Shown here piece after piece: positions 46,701-56,139 of a DNA stretch of 64,000 nt; within the stretch, counting starts at the first letter, position 1, and every line of letters begins with the position of its first letter. Under the pieces are notes generated by a model. It was not told where the DNA came from, did not search any database, and was given only the letters and a program-made list of their open reading frames with translations. The position numbers and the translations under genes were made by a program. The stretch is from Axinella damicornis. Its lineage: Eukaryota; Porifera; Demospongiae; Axinellida; Axinellidae. The stretch is taken from assembly GCA_963931865.1 (NCBI GenBank), contig OZ007511.1, positions 13,634,189 through 13,698,188 on the forward strand. The letters are read 5' to 3'.

Positions 46701-48086
46701 GCCCTCAATGGTTGGGTCGCTGGTGTCTTCCTCATACATCGTGAGGTAGGTGTTGAGAGCCTTCTCATCGGAGGGGTCGGGGAGGTCACCACATGATAGG
46801 TAGTGTTCCCACTACAGAGTATGGTGCGTTGAGCAAGTATGGTGGTAGTATGCAGCAGTATACTGAGTAATATATTGGAATATGCAAGTAGCACATGGAG
46901 AGTATGTATACAACATGCACAATGGACACACACGACTACAGGCACTGGAAATCACACTAACTCCATACCTGTTTGCTCTGCCACTGGTTTCTCTTCCATG
47001 TGTCAAGCTCATCCTTCTGGCCATGGAGGAAGATGTTCAGTTTCGTGGTCTCCTCCAGGAACCGAGCCTCCTCTATAGCCTAGTGAGGGTGTGAGGGTGT
47101 GAGGGTGTGAGGTGTGGATACGATATGTGTGTGTGCAAGGTGTACCTTGAGTCTTTCTCTCTCTTCCCTCGCTTCCTTCTCCCTCTCCTCTTGTTCACGT
47201 TGCTCCTTCTCCTCCTGCTCACGCTCCTCCTCTGGGAACATGTGGTTGGTGTGTGTGCATGTGAGAGTGGTGTATGTGTATTGTAAATGTCCTTTTAACA
47301 GGGTTGCTACATCAGCAGGCTGGTTTTCAGTAACGCCCTGCACGTGACGCCCTGTGTACAATAATTACAAGCAAGGCAAGTGTACAACGACATCAAAAGG
47401 AGCAGCAACAAAGAGGAAGTACGCTACATTATGGAGAAAACACAAGGCAAACCACAATTACAAATGCATGTGTGAGTAGTAGTGTGAGTAGTGTGTGTGA
47501 GTGGTATGTTGCATGTGTGAGTAGTGTATGTGCGTGTGTGATGTGTGTGCAAGTATGTGTAGTGTACACAGTACGTGTACATCTAAGACGGCAATTGGTT
47601 GCCTAAGCACACAATTATGTACGGATGTGGGCAGCAGTATTAGCAGGCCAGAGTGATGATCAGTTTTCTAGCTCACATCTCAAAGCAGTACCGTGCTGGT
47701 CTAGTCTGGCATGCTGAAGTAGAGTCATATCATAGAACAGTAGTCTCGCGAGCCAGACTTTATATTCCGTGTGCGAAAAATCGTCTGGGAACGAGACTAA
47801 TGGAACAGCCAGTCAGCTACCTTCTTCTCTGGCCTTCCTTTCCGCCTCCTCCCTCTTCAGTTTCTCCCGCTCTTCCTTGGTCAGCTTGGGAGGCTGCATG
47901 CAAAGGAAAGGAACAGATCCACTTCATGCATTTGAGCTGGATCCAATCTATAGCTAGCTAGCTGGAGTATATCTGTGTATGGATGTGGGTTGCTGTGTGC
48001 TATACAGGTGCTACTACACATGCATCATCGTGTCATACATGCAGGATCTGCATGGAAAAAGCTCTGAGCAGGCATATACTTACCAT
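30801..48086 (-). CDS. DNAI7: Axonemal dynein-associated protein DNAI7 (CASC1)
   Basis: About 757 codons in 21 minus-strand exons, roughly: 48084-48086 (ATG alone), 47821-47893, 47146-47231, 46969-47079, 46671-46811, 46408-46488, 45876-46045, 42791-43106, 42507-42563, 41982-42039, 34851-35027, 34353-34455, 34219-34279, 33751-33857, 33532-33587, 33059-33169, 32577-32678, 32437-32508, 32091-32240, 31341-31439, 30801-30938. The N-terminus is a charged coiled coil (LTKEEREKLKREEAERKARE). Family hallmarks are WEHYLSCGDLPDPSDEKALN, YNMRVEASSPGLTYCLWGNV-VKNPR, FTFKERHFVLDIPKPLLLAD and the acidic Gly-rich insert in the 42.8 kb exon. The family binds axonemal dynein and is needed for motile cilia. All phases join except between 34219-34279 and 33751-33857, so one small exon may be missed in the GGGA repeats between them. 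Length fits the vertebrate family. Confidence 0.88.
32288..32315. repeat. Poly-G run
   Basis: G run of about 28 in a G/A-rich DNAI7 intron tract (32250-32370). Confidence 0.85.
33187..33305. repeat. (GGGA)n array
   Basis: About 28 units, nearly pure, in a DNAI7 intron; homopurine on the plus strand. Confidence 0.9.
33876..34040. repeat. (GGGA)n array
   Basis: About 40 units with rare GGAC variants, in the intron where DNAI7 exon phases fail to join. Confidence 0.9.
34731..34759. repeat. Poly-G run
   Basis: About 29 G residues in a DNAI7 intron. Confidence 0.85.
35797..35839. mobile_element. Palindromic element, TCTCATTCCCAGAC variant
   Basis: TAGTCTCATTCCCAGACC pairs imperfectly with gatctcggaatgaga. 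A half copy (gtctcgttcccagacc) lies at 35628-35647. Confidence 0.55.
36215..36282 (+). repeat. tRNA-like SINE head candidate
   Basis: GTCTCAGTGGCTACAGCG resembles a pol III A box in a tRNA context, and atagttgagtctgaat resembles a degenerate B box about 35 bp later. A related phrase, gtctcagtggcta, occurs reversed at 38600-38630. No anticodon arm folds cleanly, so it is not a functional tRNA. Confidence 0.4.
36309..36343. mobile_element. CCTCGTTCCCAGG palindrome copy
   Basis: Short copy: agcctcgttcccaggcc, then a few bases, then ggaacgaggcta. Confidence 0.7.
38572..38640 (-). repeat. tRNA-like SINE head candidate, reverse copy
   Basis: On the minus strand it reads gtggtctcagtggctaata, then gatctgagattgaatttcgg; the first part matches the 36.2 kb candidate and the second is a degenerate B box. 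Confidence 0.4.
38888..38952. mobile_element. CCTCGTTCCCAGG palindrome copy, diverged
   Basis: tagcctcgatccaaggg at the left and catgggaacgaggcta at the right. Confidence 0.6.
39780..39813. mobile_element. CCTCGTTCCCAGG palindrome copy
   Basis: agcctcgttcccatgtgg and ctgggaatgaggct, almost without a spacer. Confidence 0.7.
39930..39970. mobile_element. TCTCGTTCCCGGAC palindrome variant
   Basis: agtctcgttcccggac and gtccgggaacgagact-like arms (ccgggaacgagactac) around a 10-base loop. Confidence 0.7.
40957..41025. mobile_element. CCTCGTTCCCAGG palindrome copy
   Basis: tagcctcgttcccaggct, cctccccctgcgc spacer arm, then aggggagagcctggggatgaggcta split over the right arm. Confidence 0.75.
42422..42468. 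mobile_element. CCTCGTTCCCAGG palindrome copy
   Basis: Nearly perfect: tagcctcgttcccaggcc, short loop, ggcctgggaacgaggcta. It is 39 bp from a DNAI7 exon. Confidence 0.85.
43615..43726. mobile_element. CCTCGTTCCCAGG palindrome copy, long form
   Basis: Same subfamily as 6223-6316: tagcctcgttcccaggcc, ttctacacctccag, gcgatc loop, ggtgtagaagg, and a diverged right end aatgaagcta. Confidence 0.85.
43750..44345 (+). repeat. Tandem duplication, about 320-bp period
   Basis: Both copies begin gctaggtatcttgggctagg (43752 and 44076) and share ccaatgatgtccattttgc and ggttgaattttgacccaaa. They differ at many positions, so the duplication is old. Within a DNAI7 intron. Confidence 0.8.
45133..45237. mobile_element. 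CCTCGTACCCAGG palindrome copy, long form
   Basis: tagcctcgtacccaggcctt at the left and aaggcctgggtacgaggcta at the right, with ccaccccagcgt / acgttggggtg inner arms. Confidence 0.85.
47741..47798. mobile_element. TCTCG..CCAGAC palindrome variant
   Basis: agtctcgcgagccagac and gtctgggaacgagacta around a gcgaaaaatc loop. It ends 22 bp from the second DNAI7 exon. The same loop phrase recurs near 50960. Confidence 0.65.
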
Positions 48087-48249
48087 GACTGCAGCCACCA
48101 AATGCACGTCTAGTCTACAGGTATGTTTCGGTTCTATTTGATGCGCGCCAACGAATGACCTTTGTTGCTATGGTAATAATAATGTCCCAGCCCCATACTC
48201 CATTCCACTACATCGGTGTGCATGTGTTGGTGATGTGTTGTGATCTGCG
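48087..48249. promoter_or_regulatory. Head-to-head promoter region, DNAI7/MIPEP
   Basis: 163 bp separate the DNAI7 ATG (minus) from the first in-frame MIPEP ATG (plus). No TATA box is evident. A shared promoter is inferred from the spacing alone. Confidence 0.5.
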
Positions 48250-50430
48250 ATGATTGCAGCGTGTTGCAGAGCTTCTCGCCATCTTGACCGGTACCCCTCT
48301 GTCGTACCTCCGTGGCCATGTCTGCGATCTCCTGGATGCAGACACCTCCATCATAAGCGGAGCAAATCACTGCAATGGTGGGCTCGAAATGGAATAACAC
48401 ACAATCCACCAGCTTCAGGTCTTTTGGGGTCGCTGCTCCGTAGGTCGGTGCGTATGAGCAGTTTCTGGATGGCCAACACCACTGGCCTGTTTGGAAATCC
48501 ACAGCTACGCAAGCCTGAAGGATTTGACTTGGCTACCCAAGAAGCATTGCAAGAGTCAGCAAAACTTGTCCATCAGATATCTGAAATGGCTGAAAGACCG
48601 ACTGTGGAGGTAATTCACAAGATGGATGAACTTTCAGACGTACTTTGTCGTGTGGCCGACCTCGCCGAGTGCATCAGACAGGTTCATCCGGACCCCAAGG
48701 TTGCCGAGAGTGCACAGAATGCGTGCATTTCACTCAACAACTACGTGGAAGAACTGAATACGAGTACTGATCTTCATTGTGCACTGAGGAACCTGATGCA
48801 AGGGGACGAGTTCACAAAGCTGGACAAAGTGACCCAAAGGACGGCCGAGTCTTTTATGCACGATTTTGAAATCAGTGGAATCCACTTGGAACAATCTGCT
48901 AGGGAGAAAGCTGTGGCACTAAACCAACAGATACTGGAACTTAGTCACGAGTTTCTGCAAAATACCACACTACCCGTTCAGATTCCGATCAATGAGTGTC
49001 CACCATTCTTGCTTCAAGAATTTTCATCCAATTCCCAGGGTATTTTCGTTGACCACGTACCTTTACTGAGCTCAGATTCGAAGCTTCGAGCGCTGAGCTA
49101 CCTCGTCTACTACAGCATCATTCCCAGACAGCTAGAGGTCTTCAGCTCACTCTTGTCCCTCCGACACGAGCTTGCGATGCTGGTGGGCTACCCAACCTAT
49201 TCCCACAGAGTACTCAAATCGTCGATGGCGGATAATCCACAGACGGTGGCAGAATTCCTTGAAAGGTTGAGCAGCAAGATCCTTCCTCTTGCAAAAGAAG
49301 AAGCAGTAAGGATGAAAAGGTTGAAGCTAGAAATCGGAGATCAGGTAAATCCAGACACTCTGCAGCCCTGGGACATCACTTACTTAAATGCAGTCGCCCA
49401 ACAGAGATACAGTCCTGACATGAAAGGGATCAAAGAATGGTTTTCTCTTGACGCTTGCATTGGAGGACTTCGAAACTTGTTCCAGAAACTATTCGGAGTG
49501 CAACTGGAGCCCGTGGAGCTCAATAAAGGAGAAGTTTGGGACCCTCTAATTCAGAAGTTTGCTTTCATTGATGAGAAGGAGGGCCTCCTTGGGTATACCT
49601 ACTGTGATCTGCACTCCAGACCTGGCAAACAAGTGTCTGATTGCCACTTTACCATACAAGGTTCACGCGAGCTACCCAATGGCACTAACCAGCTGCCTAT
49701 TATCACACTGTGCTGTAACATACAGCCGGGAACTCCAACCCTGCTCTCACAACACTCCGTTGAAAACCTGTTTCATGAAATGGGGCATGCTCTTCACTCA
49801 ATGCTCGGAAGACCGAAATATCAGAACGTCACCGGAACCAGATGTTCAACTGACTTTGCGGAAGTTCCTTCGATTCTGATGGAGTACTTCCTGAGCGACA
49901 GTCGCGTGTTGGAATCATTTGCTAGGCACTACAAAACAAACGATCCTCTTCCGAAGACTCTAATGGAAGGGTTTCAACTCTCTCGGAGCATTTTTCCTGC
50001 CTTTGACACTCAACTGCAAGTACTGTATGCAATTATGGATCAAAGATTCCATGGGGAGCATCCGCTGAGAAGATCAACTGTGGACCTTTTTGCCGAGTTG
50101 CATAACCAATATGCGCCATTAGAGTATGTCCCTCAAACAGCCTTCTTCCTGCGGTTCGCCCATCTTTATGGCTACGCAGCCAAGTATTACTCGTACTTGT
50201 GGTCAAGAGCTGTAGCGTCTCTGATATGGAACACTTGTTTCAAGAGTGATCCGTTTTCACAGGCAACAGGGCAGAGATACCGTGAAATGCTCAAATATGG
50301 TGGAGGGATACACCCCAGGACACTGGTTTGTGACATGCTGGGATTTGAACCCACCATTAGCGATCTAGTTGATGCTCTATGTGCAGATGTTGTTGAACAC
50401 CAGGCTAGGATAGCCAAAGGCGTTCACTAA
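48250..50430 (+). CDS. MIPEP: Mitochondrial intermediate peptidase (M3 metallopeptidase)
   Basis: A single uninterrupted frame of 726 residues. The family removes octapeptides from precursor proteins in the mitochondrial matrix after the first presequence cut. The zinc site is visible: HEMGH at residues 509-513 in the context NLFHEMGHALHSMLG, with the third ligand Glu538 in TDFAEVPSILMEYF. The family C-terminal block HLYGYAAKYYSYLWS begins near residue 638. The N-terminus is basic, with many Arg and Ser and few acidic residues (MIAACCRASRHLDRYP...), as expected for a mitochondrial targeting sequence; family similarity starts near LFGNPQLRKPEGFDL. Length fits the animal family. The absence of introns contrasts with every other traced gene here. 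A later ATG (MSSFWMAN, residue 69) is possible but would lose most of the presequence. Confidence 0.95.
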   Translation: MIAACCRASRHLDRYPSVVPPWPCLRSPGCRHLHHKRSKSLQWWARNGITHNPPASGLLGSLLRRSVRMSSFWMANTTGLFGNPQLRKPEGFDLATQEALQESAKLVHQISEMAERPTVEVIHKMDELSDVLCRVADLAECIRQVHPDPKVAESAQNACISLNNYVEELNTSTDLHCALRNLMQGDEFTKLDKVTQRTAESFMHDFEISGIHLEQSAREKAVALNQQILELSHEFLQNTTLPVQIPINECPPFLLQEFSSNSQGIFVDHVPLLSSDSKLRALSYLVYYSIIPRQLEVFSSLLSLRHELAMLVGYPTYSHRVLKSSMADNPQTVAEFLERLSSKILPLAKEEAVRMKRLKLEIGDQVNPDTLQPWDITYLNAVAQQRYSPDMKGIKEWFSLDACIGGLRNLFQKLFGVQLEPVELNKGEVWDPLIQKFAFIDEKEGLLGYTYCDLHSRPGKQVSDCHFTIQGSRELPNGTNQLPIITLCCNIQPGTPTLLSQHSVENLFHEMGHALHSMLGRPKYQNVTGTRCSTDFAEVPSILMEYFLSDSRVLESFARHYKTNDPLPKTLMEGFQLSRSIFPAFDTQLQVLYAIMDQRFHGEHPLRRSTVDLFAELHNQYAPLEYVPQTAFFLRFAHLYGYAAKYYSYLWSRAVASLIWNTCFKSDPFSQATGQRYREMLKYGGGIHPRTLVCDMLGFEPTISDLVDALCADVVEHQARIAKGVH

Positions 50431-50454
50431 TCCCTGTGCTTTCATCAGAGACAA

Positions 50455-50460
50455 AATAAA
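50455..50460 (+). terminator. MIPEP polyadenylation signal
   Basis: AATAAA lies 25 bp past the MIPEP stop codon. Confidence 0.75.
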
Positions 50461-50654
50461 TGTCTCAGGTTTTGTAACAACAATCAAGATTTCATAACGA
50501 AAATTCAGTTCTCAATGCAATGACTTGTACAGTACTAGTGTAGGGGGCAAGTCAATAACAATATTCATGACAGGAAGTGGCTGCTTTGAAAGCAGCTAAA
50601 TTCTGAGTGTTCAAAACTGCTGTGACATAAAGTGCATGACTGTGACTTGGTTCC

Positions 50655-51913
50655 TTATACGTTGGTCTCCAAAGGTTGTGTAACTTTCTGAGTTGCTGAG
50701 GATGGGGGGACGGTTTTTGAGGGTGCCTTGGCCTTACGTTCGTTCTCCTTGTTGGCTAGCTTTGATTGAACATGCACCGGTCTCTGGTTCCTATGCATAT
50801 AAGAACATTGACAAGAATAAACTTACACATAGCCAGACAAATATTGTCCTCACACTCTAGCTATCTCCTCCCACAGGGCCTGAGTACGAGGCCAAGAAAT
50901 CCACTAGACTACAGTAGGCTGCTGCTCTTGCCCCCCAAGATTTAGTCTTGTTCCCAGACGATTTTTCGCATGCGAGGGGAAAAATATGTCTGGTAATCCG
51001 CCTATTCCATTTTGGTTCCGGTGCACCAGAATGCTGGCGCATTGTTCTATTTCAATTTAACTTGTGATGTAACATAGCATTACATTCCACAGCGCATGAG
51101 CTGTCGAAGAGCGTTGAACATGGATGTTGATCGGGCAATCGACGCCGATTGTTTGAGACTAGGCTATTCAAGCCTTCGAAAAGAGCAGGAGGAAGCCGTG
51201 AAGAACTTTGCTAGTGTGACGGCATAAAGCAAGTAAGCATTCCGTTTACGTGATGCACAATAATTTCGAATTCCGTGAACCAAAATGGAACAGGCAGGTT
51301 CCCAGATTTTACTTCCCCTCTCGGCGGAATGTCAAGTCTGGTCCGCGAGACTACCCAAGACTCTGGCTTCAAAGGACTTTCAACTTAGCCATCACTAACA
51401 GCTACCTACCACGTGGATTTGAATGCATCCAGTAAGGAATGTAATCTGCTGATTGAGCACATACATGTAAGTGTGACCAAGACACATTTTTCACACATGG
51501 GCCTAGGTACTTGGGGCATGAGTAATGTCAAACGCAAACCATAGTAAGTGATAGGCTTGTGACACAAATGCACACAAGCATGATATTATGGCAGTGACGG
51601 GTTTGGCTTGAGATTAGAAAACTCACCCAGATGTGACAGCCATTTTCCTCAAATATCGTCTTGAGCCCATGAGTTTCTGGGTGCAAGGTGAGACCATAGC
51701 ATCGGTAGGACTCATGAACTGCTGCCTGTGTCGGTACAAGATGACAAGTGCATCAATCATTGTTTGAGAACTGGGAAGAGAGGCGAGGTGAGTGAAAGTA
51801 GCCAAATGATTTACAACCTACATATGAGGGACAGCTGGCTTCTTGAACTCGGCCTTGGGGGTAGGTCCATCGGTCATGGACACAGTCTTATCCGATTCTG
51901 GTGTCACGGACAT
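50655..51913 (-). CDS. Small SP-motif protein, three exons, unidentified
   Basis: Minus-strand exons 51822-51913, 51627-51725 and 50655-50790 join in phase to 108 residues. The protein starts MSVTPESDKTVSMTD. It contains MSPTDAMVSPCTQKL, with two Ser-Pro sites, then a basic RRYLRK stretch and a lysine-rich, hydrophilic tail (KLANKENERKAKAPSKTVPP) ending in QPLETNV. It has no signal peptide, membrane segment or known fold and is probably disordered. The SP(T)-rich motif followed by KL looks like a conserved short element in small animal proteins, but I cannot name the family. The first intron is short and the second (50791-51626) carries a RecQ-like fragment in the opposite orientation. Confidence comes from splice sites and phase, not homology. 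Confidence 0.6.
50942..51345. mobile_element. Inverted-repeat element around a RecQ-like fragment
   Basis: The left arm (about 50942-51025, tcttgttcccagac ... cctattccattttggttccgg) matches the reverse complement of the right arm (about 51270-51345, tgaaccaaaatggaacagg ... gtctggtccgcgagac). The ends resemble the CCTCGTTCCCAGG palindromes. Between the arms is a short RecQ-like ORF. Confidence 0.6.
51096..51227 (+). pseudogene. RecQ-like helicase N-terminal fragment
   Basis: A 43-residue ATG-initiated frame ends LRLGYSSLRKEQEEAVKNFA followed by SVTA and a stop. LGYSSLRxEQxEAVKxF is the Q-motif lead-in that precedes the Walker A region of RecQ-family DNA helicases. The helicase core is absent, so this is a truncated piece. 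It is enclosed by inverted repeats (50942-51345) and lies in an intron of the small minus-strand gene. Confidence 0.6.
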
Positions 51914-52578
51914 CTCGGTACGTTTCAGAATACACTGGGCGATTGTTAGCAGCTTTCTGGGTTAGCAGACAATTCCAAATTTTGAACAGCGGTGGAGACT
52001 CAATCTGATTGGCCGATGATAATGTCGCACGTGATTTATAAAAGCGACCACAGCGCGCGCCGCGGCGCCGGCCGGATTCTGCGGTATGCACATTATAGGC
52101 TTCGCAATTCTTGGAACTTGCGTAGGCATTTACTAGAATTCCAGCTTCTCGGAAAGCTAACAATGGGAGTAATGGCAGCGCCTTTTTCCAAGAAGAACAT
52201 ACACACAATAAAAACCCAACGTGCCATGAGTTTTCAGTTTTTCCTCAAAGATCAACGAGCAAGCCCCGATGTTAGTAGTATATCCGAATGTAGCTATGCG
52301 TGTGCAGGCGAAGTGGAGTTGTGGAAACGGTATGCAGTACTACGTGTTTGTGTCCTTGATTGCATGACGCACAGTCTGTGCATTGTAAAGACTTGGGTAC
52401 TAATAATGTTGACTTTGAATCGTAAGGAAAACAGTAAAAGGTAGACTAGGGCAGTATACTTTCAATGTGTCATGTGGTACAATAGATTGATCTGGGGTTC
52501 AACACAAATACATCTATGAACTTATGAGATATACTAAAAGAGAGAGTACTTGAGCACATGATGTGGTATACAGAGGGC

Positions 52579-52584
52579 TTTATT
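52579..52584 (-). terminator. ETS gene polyadenylation signal
   Basis: AATAAA on the minus strand, about 155 bp past the ETS stop codon. Confidence 0.6.
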
Positions 52585-52739
52585 CACAGAGGAGTTCGAG
52601 TGATATAAAATATGAGCTGGTATAAAAGAAATTGAAACGAGTATACGAAACTGGCCATTGCCATACGAACAGACAAGAAACAGTACATTGAAGATCAAAA
52701 GTGAGTGTTGTAGAGTGATAGTTTAGAAACATGAACTGC

Positions 52740-55700
52740 CTATTCATCACTGTACAACTTGTTCAACCGCTTGCTAAAGCGATAGGTCAATCGTCCTCCA
52801 ACTTGGTTCAAAATGTCCCTTCTGTAATAGTAGCGCAGAGCCCTTGCAACCTTATCGTAAGTCATATTGGGTCGGTTTCTGTGCTTCCCCCACAGGGCAG
52901 CGAAGGCTTGGGCGTCACGGAAACGGAACAACCCCTCCTTCTGATTTTCCCAGGAGACCATGTACTGGTATTTGGGCTTCTTGATCACTCGCAGCGTGAA
53001 CTCCCAGAGCTGAGACGATGTTGGGATGTCTGGAGGTAACAAAGAAAGGAAGAAACAAGAGGTGAGATATGGATCCAAGCAAAGAAAGGGTGTAACAGGA
53101 AATGCCATCAGAATTTTTCTTACAGTAACTAGTACAATACATTCATACCTTTGATATCTGAATCATCAACTTGGATTGGAGGCTTCGGTGGTTTCTTGTG
53201 AACCTGCCTTCTGCGATGGTCTAAAGTGTAATAGAGAGTGGCATAATACAGTAAGTCTTCAACGCACAACATGTGTATGGGGTGTTGTCTATTTCAAGAC
53301 CAACATCATAGGCTTGTTTGTGCTAAGTTTTAACAACAAGGAGGTGCATAACTAATTACTGTAGGAAGAAACCTGTTTAAATTTGAACTGAATGCTCACC
53401 TCTCCCTTTTGGGTAAGGACTGCAAGGGGTCGGAGTGTAGTAGGTCTGTCTGCTCTCTGGAGATTCAGGTGTCAGAGGATAGTAATCGATTCCGCCAGTG
53501 TTAACGTTAATCACACTGGGTTGTTCGATCATCTCGATGGGGATCTCCTCATCTTGAGTGTAAAGAAGTGTGTTAACAGGTATGAACGTCTCTTGGAACG
53601 GGGACAGATGGCTCCCCCATTGAAGTGGTTGTTGGGCTAGGCTGGGATAGTATCCTGAGGGTAGTGGCATGTTGCTGCACGTTGATAAAGGCTTTGTATC
53701 GTTGCTGAAATGTGCGAGGGAGGCGGAGGTTGTGAAACATGGCGGGGGGGAGATTGTCGTGTTCGGGGACATGCTGAAGTTATACTGGTTTCCAATACAA
53801 GATGGGACGGGGCTGAGGGAGGATGCGGGACTGGACGAATACTGGGAGGAGCCGTAATCTGTGTTTGTGGGTTTGTGGAAGAATCAACAAAAAACATGAT
53901 CGTTATGATGTTGATATTGTTATCAGTGAAATTCACTACACTTAACTACTCGGTAAGGTTTGTTTATTTTTAACGAACATTCTTCTTCATGCATGATAAT
54001 TAAGACTTAAACAGCAGATTGTTTGCACGATTAATTTTAGAGTCTTGGAGGTAGCGATCAATACTACAAGCACTCTCCATGCACGAAATGCAAAGCAAAG
54101 AGCTGTTACTTACATTCATCGGATGGTGAGGCAGGAGCTGACATGTACTGCTGTTGAGCTGAAATGGGGGGCAATCCAGCAGCAATGCTCTGTCCAAATC
54201 CTGCAAGGGTTAATATCATTTATTAAAGTTAATAAAGTTATTAAACAATTTCTTTCTGTAAGGAACAGTTTTTCAGCATTCAAAGATGCTGTCTGTTAAA
54301 CTCTTACCTGGCATCCCATTAGTGCCAGTGTAATATTCAAGTTCGTTACTAGCATAGCTTCCTAAAATGAAGGAAGAAAGAACACAGATTAAACGTTGCT
54401 GATATATTTCTGCATAAGAGGTAAGTCACATTAGGGGGTGGGACTGGATAGTACTGACAATTCAGGTGGCTATACAGGACAGATTAGGACAGATTAGGTA
54501 GCTTGGGTGTACATAAACCCAAGTTCAAAGGGAGTAACCTAATATGGTATTCATGCATTCTAGTGAAGTATGAATAAAGTCCAACCTAGTCATTTCCAAG
54601 AAATTTTGGGTGAGGCAGCCCCTACAGAGTATTCATTATAGTGTCAACATTTCCAGGAATAGCGTAATGGCTTCTGACCGCAAGACAAATTGGTATTGAA
54701 TTTAACCCCTGAGGTACTGCACTCCCACCAGGCAGGAAGGTGTAAGGCAATCTGATGGCTTTTCCGAGAATTGTTTTGGTGCATTCCTAGGGATTTTCCA
54801 AGAACTGCTCTGATATGGCTTGTGCAGAGGATGTTGCCTGTACATTCTTTAGGTGCCAGCCACCGCAATTACATTTTAAGGCTTGAAACACATTGAGCTT
54901 GACCTAAGCTAGCTATAGGTTCACTTTCGCTACTAAGTTGATGTTGCGTTTTGCGTTTACGCCTGACTGTCCCTTTAACTGTGGCCCTGCCGCCTGCTCT
55001 TCTTTAACCTTTAACTGACCTATTTTTTGGTGTCAAGACCACCAGACATTTTAAGTGATACACTGTCACACCATTTTAGGTGAATAAACGGGTTTCTCTT
55101 GCAGTTATGGTCTCTGGTTTTCCTGGTGACAAGGCTGGGTGTTACCCCAGAGGTTGGTTTGAGAAAAACATCTCTGTGGTATTCATCGGCATCCCAAACA
55201 CGCTCTTATTGTAGTAATACCACTTAATTATGTCTGGCATTGAATCTCGCCATTGTCAACGTTGAGTAAAGCCGTCACAAGAAGTGAAGCAACAAAGATC
55301 ACTTGATCTCTAACTGTGGCAACAATGCACAGTCTACGGGACTTTTCAGTAATTATCAGCCATTCTCACAAGATCACTTGATTCTTTCCAAGCATGCGTT
55401 GAAGTAGGAATTGTAGCGAAGTGTAAAGCTACGTATTGGCGGAAGTACATTTGTGCACTCAGTTGCACACACACACACACACACACACACGTGCGTGCGT
55501 TCGTGCACTAGCTTATAGCTTGATACTGGATGCACCTTAATCAAGTAATAGTATTTGCCCCAAAATTAGCTCGTACACTAACCCCATCCCTCTTCCCCTA
55601 AGCCCTAATCGTCTTCTTGCTAGACCGTTTATTTCCTTCTTCCTAGACCGTTTATTTCCTTCCACCAGCTATGCATACATTTCCCCACCTGAATTGTCAG

Positions 55701-56102
55701 CTGCTAGGTGACATTTACACCCATTGACTCAGAATTGGTGATCATTATGACAATGACAGAAAGAAACGTTAAGCATACCATCAGTGGAATAGGCAGGGCT
55801 GCTAATTGGAGTCAGAAATAGTTCTTCCTGCAAGATCAAGAAAATAAACAAAACGGTCAATGTTGCACTTAAATTGTGCAAAACACAGTTTTTGTTGCAC
55901 CTTTTATATGCAATGTTGGTGTGTGGACTTGAATACCAGATTATTAAAACTGAGAAGAAAAGGAAATGTTCAACGTTACCTGTGGTCTTGTGTCTGCCAG
56001 CTGTCCTAGTGAGGTCGTAGTATTCATCACTGCGGCAAATTGTTTTCTCTCTTCGTTCAGGATCATTTGAGGAGGATTTGCTGGGCAGGTCTGTCCGCTC
56101 AT
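52740..56102 (-). CDS. ETS-family transcription factor
   Basis: Seven coding exons on the minus strand: 55980-56102, 55779-55827, 54308-54361, 54114-54200, 53400-53858, 53149-53220 and 52740-53029. All phases join to give 377 residues. The C-terminal exon is the ETS domain (about residues 288-372): LWEFTLRVIKK, YMVSWENQKEGLFRFRDAQA, FAALWGKHRNRPNMTYDKVA-RALRYYYRR and GGRLTYRFSKR, including the Arg pair that contacts GGA DNA. The preceding exon is basic and proline-rich (HRRRQVHKKPPKPPIQVDD). The rest is Ser/Pro/Tyr-rich and likely a transactivation region. No pointed (SAM) domain is visible. Subfamily is unsettled: YYYRRDIL resembles ESE/ELF factors, while NMTYDKVARAL and RLTYRFS lean to the SPI group. 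A 5' noncoding exon probably lies upstream, because an acceptor (cgacttcag) precedes the ATG. Confidence 0.92.
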
Positions 56103-56139
56103 TTTGATTGGAGGGATGTGGATCACAGGGTCAAATCTG

